Shown piece by piece: positions 25,200-36,918 of a DNA stretch of 64,000 nucleotides. The DNA lies in assembly GCA_965153355.1 (NCBI GenBank), contig OZ231126.1, positions 87,854,001 to 87,918,000 on the forward strand, in the 5' to 3' direction. The number at the start of each line of letters is the position of its first letter. Positions within the stretch are counted from its first letter, which is position 1. The notes beneath the pieces were generated by a model, which was given only the letters and a program-made list of their open reading frames with translations, did no database searches and was not told where the DNA came from. This DNA comes from Flaccisagitta enflata. Lineage: Eukaryota > Chaetognatha > Sagittoidea > Aphragmophora. Both the position numbers and the translations under genes were made by a program.

Positions 25200-25977
25200 T
25201 AAACGAATTGAGCAATTAAGCTCAATTTGGGCTCATTTAAAAAGCTGTGTCTCCTCTTTAAAATGAGCCCAAAGTCGTCGATTTGTTTTGGAGGTAAACA
25301 AATTGAGCAATTAAGCTCAATTTGAGCTCATTTAAAAAGCTGTGTCTCCTTTTTAAAATGAGCCCAAATTCGTCAATTTGTTTAGGAGTTAAATTAGAAG
25401 TTACCTTGTTCTAGGAGATAAATCCTTGTTCTGATGGTAAAGGCTGAAAATAACATCAACTTTGGAGGACTATTGCTCTTAAACGAATTGAGCAATAAGC
25501 TCAATTTGGGCTCATTTTAAAGAGCTGTGTCTCCTCTTTAAAATGAGCCCAAGTTGAGGTCAATTTGTCGATTCATTTAGGAGATAAATGCTTTTGAAGT
25601 TACCTTGTTCTGATGGTAGAGGCTTAAAATACTATCAACTTTGGAGGACTGTAGCTCCTAAACGAATTGAGCGATTAAGCTGAATTTGGGCTCATTTTTA
25701 AGAACAGTGTCTCCTCTTTAAAATGAGCCCAAGTTGAGGTCAATTTGTTGATTCGTTTAGGAGATAAATGCTTTAGAAGTTACCTTATTCTGATGGTAAA
25801 GGATGAAAATGGCCTGTACCACCCACCCACAAAAAAATTGAAATTAAAAAAAATTTCATCCTGGAAAAATTTTGCAATCAATTGTCATGGATCCCACATG
25901 GGCTTGACCAACAGAAACCACAATAAAAGTTCAAGTACTCCTAGTTTAAACCAAGCGGTTGTTGGATGCCCTAGTGA
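25200..25977 (+). repeat. Right arm of inverted ~180-bp repeat array
   Basis: Reverse complement of 21,347-22,115: tandem units with CTCCTAAACGAATTGAGC, the internal TTAAAATGAGCCCAA hairpin and the end block closing with GGATGCCCTAGTGA. Three minisatellite modules lie between the arms, giving a ~4.6-kb composite. Confidence 0.88.
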
Positions 25978-25984
25978 GCGGGAA

Positions 25985-26160
25985 CAAACATAGCGAGGAT
26001 GGATGGAGGAGGAGGAGGAGAAGAAGAAGGAGGAGGAGAAAATTCCCCATGTGTGAAAGCATATGTCATCGACCCCTTTGGTGCCGCTACCAAACCGACC
26101 AACCGACCAACTGACCGACCGACCAACCGACATAGCGGGGCGTACCATGCAACTAAAATG
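25985..26160 (-). repeat. Core, (CCAA)n and palindrome-head fragment
   Basis: GGAGGAGGAGGAG, GTGTGAAAGCATATGTCATC and a core (26,072) are followed by GACCAACCGACC and CATAGCGGGGCGTACCATGC. This is the same order as other composites, in reverse. Confidence 0.8.
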
Positions 26161-26161
26161 A

Positions 26162-26224
26162 TGAAGAAGAAGAAGAAGTAGAGAAGAAGAAGAAGAAGAA
26201 GAAGAAGAAGAAGAAGAAGAAGAA
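26162..26224. repeat. (GAA)n microsatellite
   Basis: About 60 bp of AGA triplets. The following 26,225-26,625 holds nothing recognisable. Confidence 0.95.
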
Positions 26225-26627
26225 TCGTTTCTTATCCTAAACTATATCGATGACGATGATTTCATTGATTCTACCCATCAGTATTTCTCCAGGCGGCAAA
26301 TCAGCAGCTGGGCCGAAAGCATCGGCACCCAATACGTGATCTTATCTGGGTGTTTTATTGTTCGCTCCTTGTTTCCATTTGTTATTATAATTTTGTCACT
26401 TGTCAGTACCTTTGATTAACTACGAAAAAAAAAAGGCAAACAACTTGTTTGTCAGTGTTTAACACCCAACCAATGAGTAAAACAAAGCAAAATACATGAC
26501 GTGTTAAAACTCTACGGAAGATGTTTCCAATGAGACCTTGATGAATGTCCTTGCTTTGTCCTTTAAGAAATGGCATTATTACAAAGACATTTGCAAAGAC
26601 AAATACAAAGTGAAGAATTTGGAATTC

Positions 26628-27000
26628 ATTCATTTATTCATTCATTCATTTATTCATTCATTCATTCATTTATTTGTTCATTTATTCATTTATTCTTTTT
26701 TATTTATTTATTCAGTCACTCATTCATTCATTCATTCATTCATTCATTCATTCATTCATTCACCATCATTCATTCATTCATTCATACATTCATTCACTCA
26801 GTTGTTTGTTTGTTTTTTCATTCATTCATTCATTCATTCCCTCATTCATTCATTCATTCATTCCCTCATTCATTCATTCATTCATTCATTCATTCATTCA
26901 TTCATTCATTCATTCATTCATTCATTCATTCATTCATTCATTCATTCATTCATTCATTCATTCATTCATTCATTCATTCATTCATTCATCCATTCTAACA
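26628..27000. repeat. (TTCA)n tetranucleotide array
   Basis: About 370 bp of ATTC units. It is open in all three forward frames (serine/phenylalanine/isoleucine/histidine periodic peptides), which is an artefact. The following 27,001-27,379 has nothing recognisable. Confidence 0.97.
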
Positions 27001-27379
27001 TTCATGCATTCATTCACTTTTTCCAATTCATTCATCTAATTAGTAATTAGCCTTGCACTCAATTGTTCATTCATACTTATATGATTGGATGATTCATTCA
27101 ATACTATGCAAATTTGAAAAAAAAAACGCACCTTGTTTTAAGTTGATAAAAAAGACAGTGTTATTTTGAAGAATTTTAAAACATCTTGGTTTTAAAGTTA
27201 CAGCCTGTTAAAGTAAATTTTCGATAGGTTTGTTAGCAACAATGATGCTGTGGCCTGGAGGTTTGTTATAGGAAATTTTCTAAAATGGTAACCTTTCCGG
27301 GGCCCGAACTTCATCAACGGTAATTTTCCTAGCGTCCATGAATGCGGGGCTTAGTAACAATGGGGAAGCTGTGGTGCTG

Positions 27380-27710
<331 letters not shown>

Positions 27711-27769
27711 GCTACAAAAACGATTTTGCAACTGGAACTTTATCATCGGTGCCATAAGTAGATTGTAGC

Positions 27770-28256
27770 TTAAAGCCTAGATTTCAGCCTCAAGGCACAG
27801 CTCAGATTCCTGTCTCGAGACTTAAACCCTAGTCTAGAGGCTTAAACTCTAGCTTCCAGGTCCAAATACCAGCCTTTATACCAGTAATGGCGGCTGTCGC
27901 CGTGAGGAAAAAGTTGTAAGCATTGATCACTGCAAATCTTTTTATTCATTAGATCAAATCAAAAGCATTTGTATGTATTGATTGCACTAAAAATCAGAAA
28001 AAGATAGCTAGATAAGCTAAAATGCTCAAAATCACTCAACTAGACAACCAACTTTGCTCACTGACATGCTTTCTTGTATTTGCATCCTCACATCTAATAT
28101 CTATTTATTTATCCCAGTAAAAATCAGGATGAAAAGAATGAGCTAAATGAGCTAAATAAGCTAGAATACTTAAAAACACCCTCAGAGAAGAGCACCCATG
28201 ATCACTCACATGACAGTGACATAGCGGGGTGTAGAGTCGCGTAGCACGCGACTAAA
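27770..28256. repeat. Minisatellite remnant and palindrome end
   Basis: A few degraded CCTCAAGGC/GAGGCTTAAA units (27,770-27,870) and, at 28,220-28,256, GGGGTGTAGAGTCGCGTAGC with ACGCGACTAAAA. The DNA between them and 28,257-28,755 shows no gene. Confidence 0.6.
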
Positions 28257-28755
28257 AACTTCTAAAGTTTTGAAGCAACAATGTTCTATGAGAGCTCAAA
28301 TAAAAGATATTTCGAAGCTCTTTGAAACCGTCATGGATTTTAAGGGTTTTTCCTTCCTAATTACTGAGCATTCCTTGATCAAAAATCAGCGTCCGTTTTT
28401 TTTTCTTTTTTTTTTTTGCCACTGTTATTTTGCAGATGAAACAAATCATTACTTGATTGGATAATCAAAAAATTCATTTTCTTTTTCCATCATCTACCAT
28501 TTTTTAGAGGGATTCAATGAAAATTAAATTGATTTTGCTATAATTCCACCATTTCAGACTACATTATGCTTGTCGGAAGCTTGCTAGAAAATTTTTGCTT
28601 CCCGGAAGCTTGGAAGAATATTATTATCTGGTCGAGGGATTAGTAAATTTTATTTTTCATGGGCAGATGTCTGTTGTTGACCATATAAGAAACATTGGAA
28701 AATCGCGTGAAAATTGGCATTCACCATTGTTGAAGATTACAGATTTATCATAATA

Positions 28756-29090
28756 CCGTATTTTCTCTAATTAGCGCCCCGGGCGCTTTTGAAATTGAAA
28801 AAATATGTTATCATTTAACCCTTCAATTGGCGCCCCCTTTCAAACTGTGAACATTCTATTATAATATGTTATTTACATTAATTGCTACTTAAAAAATTTG
28901 AAATGCAAGATTAAATGTATCAAAAACATTTTTTACTTGTTTTTTTATTCAGACCTTGAAAAAAAACACTGAAATAAGCAAAATTTTTCCATTATTTGCT
29001 TCTTCATATTCTCTCAAATCATTGTTCCAGGGAGCCCAAATAAGGGGGGGGTGTTAATTGGAGGAGGGGCGATAAATGGAGAAAATACGG
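28756..29090. mobile_element. 335-bp inverted-repeat element, TA-flanked
   Basis: CCGTATTTTCTCTAATTAGC at the left is matched inverted at the right end (GATAAATGGAGAAAATACGG), with TA on both sides. GCGCCCC/GGGGCG blocks sit just inside. Element ends of this kind (TACCGTATTTTCTC...CGCCCC) are a common MITE type in animals. Confidence 0.8.
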
Positions 29091-29417
29091 TAAATGTTTT
29101 TATGATTTTTGCTGGATATATTATTTTTTTATTGCAGAATAAAAAAATTCATGCAAAATCTGTTCTTATTAACTAAATATTAATAATCTAATGTTTTTAG
29201 TACTTAAGCGCATCATCATACTTTTTTTCAAATCTTTATGAATTTTTGTATCAATCTAATCAAAAAATGTTAAGAAATTGTCGAGATTTTATGAATGAAC
29301 TTTTTATAAATTAATTTTTTTCCATATCTTTTTATATAAGATTTTAAGAAATCATTGAAAAAAGCATGCTAAAATCACAATTTCTCGCATATCTTTCAAC
29401 ATGCTATAAAGCACATT
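29091..29417. other. AT-rich spacer, nothing recognised
   Basis: No gene, RNA or repeat noted. Confidence 0.55.
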
Positions 29418-29897
29418 TTTTGAGCAGCGGCCCCAAAGGGGCTGATGACCTATGCTTTCACATGTGCAGAAATTTTTCCTTCTTCTCCTTCTTCTCCTCC
29501 ATCCGTACCCTCCCCCCCCGCTTGGTGGCTTAAATTCTGGCAGTGAGGCCCATATTCCACCCCAGAGATCCAAATTCTAATCTTGAGGCCCAAATTCTAG
29601 CCTTGAGGCCCAAATTCTAGCCCAGAGGCCCAAAATTTAGCCCTGAGGCCCAAATTTTAGCTGTGAGGCCAGAGATCCAAATTCTAACCTTGAGGCCCAA
29701 ATCCTGGTCTCGTGGCTCAAATCCCAGCCTTGAGGCTCAAATTCAAATCTCAAAGCCCCAATTCCAGCCTCGAAGCCATAATTCCAGCCCCAAGACCATA
29801 ATCAATTCACTCATTTATACATTCATTTGTCATGCATTCATTCATTCATTCATTTATTCATTCTTATATCATCGGCTGTCTGTCTGTCTGTCTGTCG

Positions 29898-29977
<80 letters not shown>
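29418..29977 (+). repeat. Core, minisatellite, TTCA and CT tracts
   Basis: A core (29,424), CTATGCTTTCACATGTGCAG and about 14 units of GAGGCCCAAATTCTAGCC are followed by TTCA units (29,805-29,865), CTGT units and a (CT)n run (29,899-29,977). Confidence 0.88.
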
Positions 29978-29979
<2 letters not shown>

Positions 29980-30950
29980 ATACGTCTGTATGTAAACTAA
30001 AGGTTAAAATTTGCTTCTACTCAGATAAAGTCTAGTGGGGGTAGATATTGGTTGATTGTAAGCTTGTTCAGGGTAAGAAATATTCAGCTATCTGTAAGAA
30101 TATTTTTGCGATTTGGGAGACTAAAAATGCTTCCATTGTCACAAAAATTTTACTGGAGATTACCCCTATGTACAAAAGTTACCAGTAAAAAAATCATGAT
30201 ATAGGTGAAAAACTATGGCCATAGCATTATTTTATATTTCAGGTTTCATCTTCATTAACTTCATTCTTAAACCCATAAAAAAAAGTTTTGGAAAACTTGC
30301 TGTTTCTGCTAGAATAATCAGAGTTTTGTTATAAAGTTTTTACCACAGCCTGCCGACAATGTGGTCTACTTCCACTTCAAATTTCATCAAAATTGGACTA
30401 GATTTAGTGCTGTTTTTTTAAATTTGTTTATTCATTCTTTGAAAATTCCTATGTGTGTACATTGAATTTCTGATCATTGGACAAGCACTTTTAAAAAATC
30501 TATAATTCCTAAACTATTTAGAGCAGGTCATCGATTTTTTCAGTGATGCTTAATGATACCAAAAAGTAACTTCAGTAAAAATTTCAGCACACTGGGTGAA
30601 TTTTCAAAGGATTTATAAGCAAAAGAAGTAACTGTTCGCTTTTTTTTTGCCATAGTTAGAGGGGGATTTCAATGGATCCATCAAGAAAAAAATGTAAACC
30701 TAATTTTATTATAGTTTTTTAAAGTAAATTTGATGAAATAGATTGTTAAAAGAAAATTTGTTTTAGTTTTTCATGTAGATTAAGTTGATTGTTGTACTGT
30801 TTGTAAATAAATGAAATATTAGATTTAAAATATTAAAGATGAAATGAAAAATGATTAAAATGAAATATAGTGTGAAAATAAAGAAGACTAAAAAATGAAG
30901 AAAAAAAAAGTAAATTTCAAATGAAATATAAAAAAATAAGAAAAATCAAA
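29978..30950. other. AT-rich non-coding, nothing recognised
   Basis: No frame of interest and no structure seen. Confidence 0.55.
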
Positions 30951-30954
30951 ACTG

Positions 30955-31081
30955 AAAAATGAAAAAGGAAAAATAAGAATGAAAAATGAAAAATGAAAAA
31001 TGAAAAATGAAAAATGAAAAATGAAAAATGAAAAATGAAAAATGAAAAATGAAAAATGAAAAATGAAAAATGAAAAATAAA

Positions 31082-31113
<32 letters not shown>

Positions 31114-31120
31114 AAAAAAT
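30955..31120. repeat. (GAAAAAT)n heptamer array
   Basis: About 20 copies of the 7-bp unit. The minus-strand phenylalanine-rich frames are artefacts. Confidence 0.95.
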
Positions 31121-31247
31121 AAAAAAAAAAAAATTGAAAATGAAAATAGAAAGTAGACAGTGAAAAGTAAATGTTGATGTGTGATGGTGAGAGAGACAGC
31201 AGCCTCAAAAGGCCAATGACCTATGCTCAGTAATTTTTGAGGATCTA

Positions 31248-31999
31248 CAGTATGTTTTTTCTGAACTGATACGAAAGAAAATCTCATTACTCTGCAATGA
31301 AACAAGATATTCAAAATCCGAAAAAAGCGCTAAAGAGAGCTTGGTCTGCAGATTTTTCATGTTCTTTCTATGTGGCTTGTCATAGAATAGTGTTTCCACC
31401 ATATCATAACAAGTTAAGTCAGTGCTTTTTAGGAAAAATACCTAATTTATAAGCAAAATTCTTATCAAATCACTACCGCTTGGTGCTTATGATCCTGATT
31501 TTGATTCAAGATGCCGTAGTATATAATCTAAACTGACTTACTTCTCCAATTTGAGTGGGAAATATGTGTTGTTCAATTATCATCACCATTTCACCTCAAA
31601 AAATGTGGTTTTTTGCATGTTTTTACAAAAAACTGCCTAATTTGTGATCCTGAACTTAAAATTGGTAATTTCTTCACAATAAAGAGGCAGAATATGCATC
31701 TATGATAAGTTTTCCTTTATGTAAGACCATTTCTAGAGTTTCTTGATCTATAGAGAGCCAGCATGAATTCGAAATGATATACTTAAGAGAAGCTTTTTGA
31801 GAATTCATGCCTTCTGAGAAATGGAAGTTTTGATTTACATAGAATGGGGGCCTATTTTCTGAAAGTTATGCATTATTCAATTCATGACCAAAAATCTGCA
31901 GACCAAGCTCTATTTAGCGCTTTTTTCGGATTTTGAATATCTTGTTCCATTGCAGAGTAATGAGATTTTTTTTCGTATCAGTTCAGAAAAAACATACTG
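31248..31999. mobile_element. 752-bp inverted-repeat element, TA-flanked
   Basis: CAGTATGTTTTTTCTGAACT at the left end is matched inverted at the right. The ~105-bp arms each finish with CTTGGTCTGCAG. TA abuts both ends. The same inner motif, at the same depth, ends the arms of the 5.35-kb element at 38,930, so the two look like one family. No transposase frame. Confidence 0.85.
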
Positions 32000-32029
32000 T
32001 AGACTTGAAAGTGAGCATCAATAATACAA

Positions 32030-32500
32030 TTTAAGGTTGGGATTTTATTCTCAAGGTTGGGATGTGAGCTGTGTGGCTAGGATTTGAGCCTTGAGGCTGA
32101 GATTTGAGCCTTGAGGCCTAAATTTGAGCCTTATGGCTGGGATTTGAGCTTCAAAGCTAGGATTTGAGCCTTGAGGCTGGGGTTTGAACGTCGAGGGCAG
32201 GATTTGAGTCTTGAGGATAGGATTTGAGCCATGAGTTTAGGATTGGAGCTTCTAGGTAGAGATTTGAGCCTCTACCCTTGAATTTGAGCTTCTAGGCTGG
32301 GATTTGATCCTCAAGGTTGAGATGTGAGCCTCAAGGTTGGGATTTGAGCCTCGAGGTTGAGGTTTTAGCCCTGAGGTTGGGATTTAAGCCCCAAGGCTAG
32401 GATTTGGGCCTTGAGGCTAGGATTTACGCCTTGAGGCCAGAATTTGGGCCTGAAGACTAGGATTGGAGCCTCTAGGCCAGAATATGAGCTTTGCACCCTC
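32030..32500. repeat. Minisatellite without visible core
   Basis: About 22 units of GGATTTGAGCCTTGAGGCTG. The usual cores are missing, so this is an eroded or partial module. 32,501-32,990 shows nothing recognisable. Confidence 0.85.
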
Positions 32501-32999
32501 AGTTATCGGCAAAAATACAATGGAGTTTGCAAGAAAACTCCACAAATGCGGTTGTTAATTTCTGGTCATAGTGTCAAATCAGAGTTCGACGTACACAATT
32601 TCAGTTTTCCTTCTCAACATCAAAAAAGCAATTAAGAGCAGAAGTACTGTATGAACGCCCGGACAGACAGACTAACCAATGTAATGACCAACTACTGAAA
32701 AAAAACCTTCTTAAAAAGTTGTAATAATGCGCTTCAGAGCAAGATTGGGCTTTGCGTTGAAACTTGCTATGTTGCAAAACACTTGATTTCTGTAAGCCAT
32801 ACAACCATGAAGACACAAAAGCATTTCATAACATTTTGTTTTTGAGAAAGCTGCAGGAGATAAATTTTGCCTGAAGAAGGAACTCGTTACTAAAAAACTA
32901 CCAAATAAAATCAAAACACACCGCAATGGAGTTTGCTTCATACTTTATTCTATTTCCAATAAAGAGCCAAATTGAGGAGCGTGTTTGAAGGGGGTGGAA

Positions 33000-33260
33000 G
33001 GAGAAAAAGAAGGAGTGAAAGCATAGGTCAGAGAAAAAAGAAGTGAAAGCATAGGTCAGAGAAAAAAAAGTGAAAGCATAGGTTATCGGCCTCTTCAAAA
33101 AGTGAAATTTGAAATGTGAAATGTGAAATGTGAAATGTGAAATGTGGAATATGAAAAAGTGAAAATTGAAAAGTGAAAAAAAGAATCTTAAGTAAATCTT
33201 GAAAGTATAAAAAAGACTGAAAAAAGAAAAGCAAAAAGTGAAAAAACAAAAGTGAAAAAC
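33000..33260. repeat. Core fragment and GAAATGT repeats
   Basis: GTGAAAGCATAGGT appears three times (33,015, 33,041, 33,071), the last followed by TATCGGCCTCTTC. Next come GTGAAAT/GTGAAAA units to 33,260. Confidence 0.7.
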
Positions 33261-33429
33261 ATCTTTATGGTGGTAACTGTTTTTTTTTTTCATAAAAAAA
33301 AACCAAAAAAACAAACAGCTATCAAAAAACCTAGGGTTACATTTTTTTCAGGTCTAGTTAGGTTATCTGCTTAATTTCCCTCACTAAAAGAACTGAATGA
33401 TATGCTTTTGAAAAATTCATTCTATTTTG

Positions 33430-33662
33430 CTTGCCATTCACTTCCCATTCATTCATTTGTGCGTTTATTAATTCATTTATCTGTTTATTCATTCATTCAT
33501 TCATTCATTCATTCATTCATTCATTTGTTCATTAGTTCATTCATTTATTCATTCATTCATTCATTCAAAACTCACAAGTTTTTAGTCGCGTGCATGCGAC
33601 TCTACAACCCGCTCCGTCGGTCTGTCCGTCCGTCGGTCCGTCCGTCGGTCCGTCGTAACACT
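33430..33662 (+). repeat. TTCA tract and palindrome-family head
   Basis: ATTC tetranucleotides (33,443-33,568), then TTTTTAGTCGCGTGCATGCG (33,577), ACTCTACAACCCGCTCCGTC and a GTCCGTCG tract to 33,655. The far end of the palindrome family is absent. Confidence 0.85.
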
Positions 33663-34065
33663 TAGCTTTTTTGCGTCGTTTATGGTCATTTTGGGTTGTC
33701 TGGAGTCATTTTGAGTCATTTTTTGTTGCTTTAGGTCATTTTTGATTGTTTTTTAATAATTTTTGGTCATTTTTTATCATTTTTGATCATTATATGTCAT
33801 TTGTGTCATTTTTAGGTGTTTAAAGTAGTTTTAAGTCATTTCAAGCCATTTTGAGACATTTCCTGTCATTTTTGGTCATTTGACATCATTTTTGGTATGT
33901 TTTGGTCATTTTTGTCATTTTGTTCATTTTGATCATTTAACTCATTTTTGTCCTTTTTTCTTATTTTTTGTCTTAATAGGTCTTCTTTGGATATTATGGG
34001 TCACTTTGGGTCATTTTGGGTCATCTTGAGTCGTCATGGGTCCGGGCTGGGGACTCCATCTTTTG
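33663..34065. repeat. GGTCATTTT-type minisatellite
   Basis: Irregular 9-11-bp units (TTTTGGGTCATTTTGGGTCA). The reverse-complement version (AAAATGACTC) forms 47,396-47,735. Confidence 0.85.
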
Positions 34066-34950
34066 TCATTTTTTGGTCTGCTATAAGTCTGCTTTAAGTC
34101 TGGTTTGAGTCTGGTTTAAGTCTTGGTTTGAGTCTGGTTTAAGTTTGGTTTAAGTCTGGTTTAAGTCTGGTTTAAGTCTGGTTTAAGTTTGGTGTGAGCC
34201 TGGTGTAAGCTTGCTGTAAGTCTGGTGTAAGTCTGATTTAAGTCTGATTTAAGTCTGATTTAGGTTGGGATGAGGTCTGGATTAATTCTGGTTTAAGTCT
34301 GGTGTAAGTGTGGTGTAAGTCTGGTGTAAGTGTGGTGTAAGTCTGGTGTAAGTCTGGTTTAAGTCTGGTTTAAGTCTGGATTAAGTCTGGTTTGAGTCTG
34401 GTTTGAGTCTGGTTTGAGTCCGGCTTGAGTCTGGCTTGAGTCTGGTTTTAAGTCTGGTTTGAGTCTGGTTTAAGACTGGTTTATGTCTGGTTTTGTCTCA
34501 TTGATGTCTGGTTTGGGTCTGGTTTAGGTCTGGTTTATGTCTGGTTTATGTCTGATTCATGTCTGATTCATGTCTGGTTTAGGTCTGGTTTAGGTCTGGT
34601 TTAGGTCTGGTTTAGGTCTGGTTTAGGTCTGGTTTAGGTCTGGTTTAGGTCTGGTTTAGGTCTGGTTTAATTCTGGTTTAATTCTGGTTTGAGTCTGGTT
34701 TGAGTCTGGTTTGAGTCTGGTTTGAGTCTGGTTTGAGTCTGGTTTGAGTCTGGTTTGAGTCTGGTTTGAGCCTGGATTGAGTCTGGATGGAGTCTGGTTT
34801 GAGTATGGATTCAGTCTGGTTTGAGTCCGGTTTGAGTCTGGTTTGAGTCTGGTTTGAGCCTGGTTTGGAAGTCTGGTTTGATGAGTCTGGTTTGAGTCTG
34901 TTTGAGTCTGGTTTGGGTCTGGTTTGGGTCAGGTTTAAGTCTGATTTTTG
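34066..34950. repeat. GTCTGGTTTAG 11-bp minisatellite
   Basis: Roughly 80 tandem units of about 11 bp over almost 0.9 kb. Variants TTTGAG, TTTAAG and TTTAGG are grouped in blocks, which suggests local spreading of variants. Confidence 0.95.
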
Positions 34951-35940
34951 ATATTCATATTAATTGATAACAATTCAACTTAAAATTTTGATTTTAAAAC
35001 AAAAAATATTTCATCATCAAATGTGACAGTTAACCAATTAAAAAAACTAAATAATTTTGAGACTTGCATTGTGCCTATTATGAATTGGCCGTAATTTGGC
35101 CTTGTTTATCATAAGAAACTACTTTTCTTTTCTCCTTCTGAATAAGCTATTTGTTCATTAAATACATCGCAATAATCATTCATGAGCGACTCTTTTCATT
35201 GTTAATGGACCTACACTATTGGGCTTTAACAGCTAAAAAAATCCACTAAGGCAAAATAAAAAAGCGAACTACTTGTTTGTCAATGTTTCACATCCAAGAA
35301 ATGAGAAAAACATAGCAAAATTCATGACCATTTTGAAGATCTGCGAAAGATCTTTCAAATGAGACCTTGCTGGATGTTCTAGCTCTATTCGTTTGGAAAT
35401 GGCATTAGAATGAAGACAGGTGGTCAAGAATTCCAAAATTCACTACGCCATTTTCATGGGTTATCTTTATTCTAACATAACCAGTAGCGGATGGTTGGGC
35501 GAAAATCGCTCGCAATTCAGAAATATTAACAACCAACCTACCGACCGACGGACGGACTGACCAACACGGCGAGGTGTAGAGTTGCGTGTCTGCGACTAAG
35601 AATTAAACGCATTGAGTTAAAAATTTGTTCTTGGCGCCATTTTAAAGAAAATTTTGAAGCTCTTTAATTTACTCATGGATAACGAGTAGCTAAGATAATC
35701 CTGAGCTGCATTATTGACAAAAATTGATAGTCTAAAATTGCTCATTAGAAGAAAATTCAAAAAAGCACTTTTTTTTCAATTGGTGATTTTACTCTTCAAA
35801 TCGTTGCCATTTCTAAACAAATAAAGCTACAATGACCAGCAATGTCACATTTGGAAGATTTTTCGCAGAGCTTTGAAACTGTCATGGATTTTCTATGGTT
35901 CAGGCCCATAGTTAAGCAGAAAGTAGCCAAAAAATATGTT
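34951..35940. other. Non-coding, with palindrome-family remnant
   Basis: Around 35,540-35,600 lies a reverse remnant of the palindrome family (GACCGACGGACGGACTGACC, then GGTGTAGAGTTGCGTG). No gene recognised. Confidence 0.55.
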
Positions 35941-35947
35941 CATTTTT

Positions 35948-36095
35948 TTAGTCACTGACACGCGACTCATGAAGCCGCCCTGTCGGTCCGTTGGTCCATC
36001 CGTCCGTCGGTAACCAAAACAAAATGCGAGCGTTTTTTCGCTATTCCGCTCCTGCCCACCCGTCCGCGACTGAGGGGGAGTGTATACGGCCTTGT
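35948..36095 (+). repeat. Palindrome-headed dispersed repeat, diverged copy
   Basis: TAGTCACTGACACGCGACTC, a GTCCGTCGG tract, then CTCCTGCCCACCCGTCCGCG and GTGTATACGGCCTTG. Both family ends are present. Confidence 0.75.
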
Positions 36096-36118
36096 TTTCT
36101 TTGCTATAGTTACACATC

Positions 36119-36700
36119 GTTGCTGGAGTGGATTTTTTGGCCAGTCATGAACGTGATTTTTATGGTTCTTTTAAAAATGTGTTCTATTAGCTCAACCGTT
36201 CATGCCTATACTTTTTTTTGCTGTTCATCAACAGCAACATAGCATCGTTCATCAACAGCAACATAGCATCGTTCATCAACAGCAACAAAGCATCATTCAT
36301 CCACTACACATCGTTGGTGGAGTGGATTTTTTTGGCCAGTCATGAACGCGATTTCTATGGCCCTTTTAAAAATGTGTTTTATAAGCTCAACCATTCATGC
36401 CTATACTTTTTTTTGCTGTTCATGAACAGCAACATAGCATCGTTCATCAACAGCAAGATAGCATCGCTCATCAACAGCAACATAGCATCGTTCATCCACT
36501 ACACATCGTTGGTGGAGTGGATTTTTTTTGGTCAGTCATGAACGCGATTTCTATGGCCCTTTTAAAAATGCGTTTTATTAGCTCAACCATTCATGCCTAT
36601 ACTTTTTTTTGCTGTTCATGAACAGCAACATAGGATCGTTCATCAACAGCAACATAGAATCGTTCATCAACAGGTAAAAAAACCCACTCCACCAACGAAA
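36119..36700. repeat. Three tandem ~195-bp units
   Basis: Units begin near 36,119, 36,314 and 36,509 with TTGGTGGAGTGGATTTTTT, and each ends in two or three copies of ATCGTTCATCAACAGCAACA. The frame across them is repeat-derived. Confidence 0.9.
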
Positions 36701-36730
36701 TCGTTGGTGGAGTGGGTTTTTTTACCTGTT
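36669..36730. repeat. 62-bp palindrome, 30-bp perfect arms
   Basis: Arms 36,669-36,698 and 36,701-36,730 are exact reverse complements around a 2-base centre. The right arm contains TCGTTGGTGGAGTGGG, the start word of the neighbouring tandem units. Such perfect symmetry suggests recent formation. Confidence 0.93.
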
Positions 36731-36918
36731 CAGCAACGACTTTTTTAACCCCTCAATGAACGGTCGTTTCGTGAACGTGTTTTTTTGGGCCCTCCATGAA
36801 CAAAATCGTTTGCCAAGAGCCTCTTTATACTCGATCATGAACAGCTGTATGGCATTGTTCGGCAACGTGCGTTCATTCCCCGTTGATGAACACCCCCAAA
36901 TTCGCTGGCGGACTATCT

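Noticed and set aside
21263-25993. Matching ~70-residue frames near 21,263-21,532 (minus) and 25,745-25,993 (plus)
   Set aside because: They lie in the two arms of an inverted repeat that are nearly identical as DNA, so the shared peptide is not independent evidence of coding; no family recognised.
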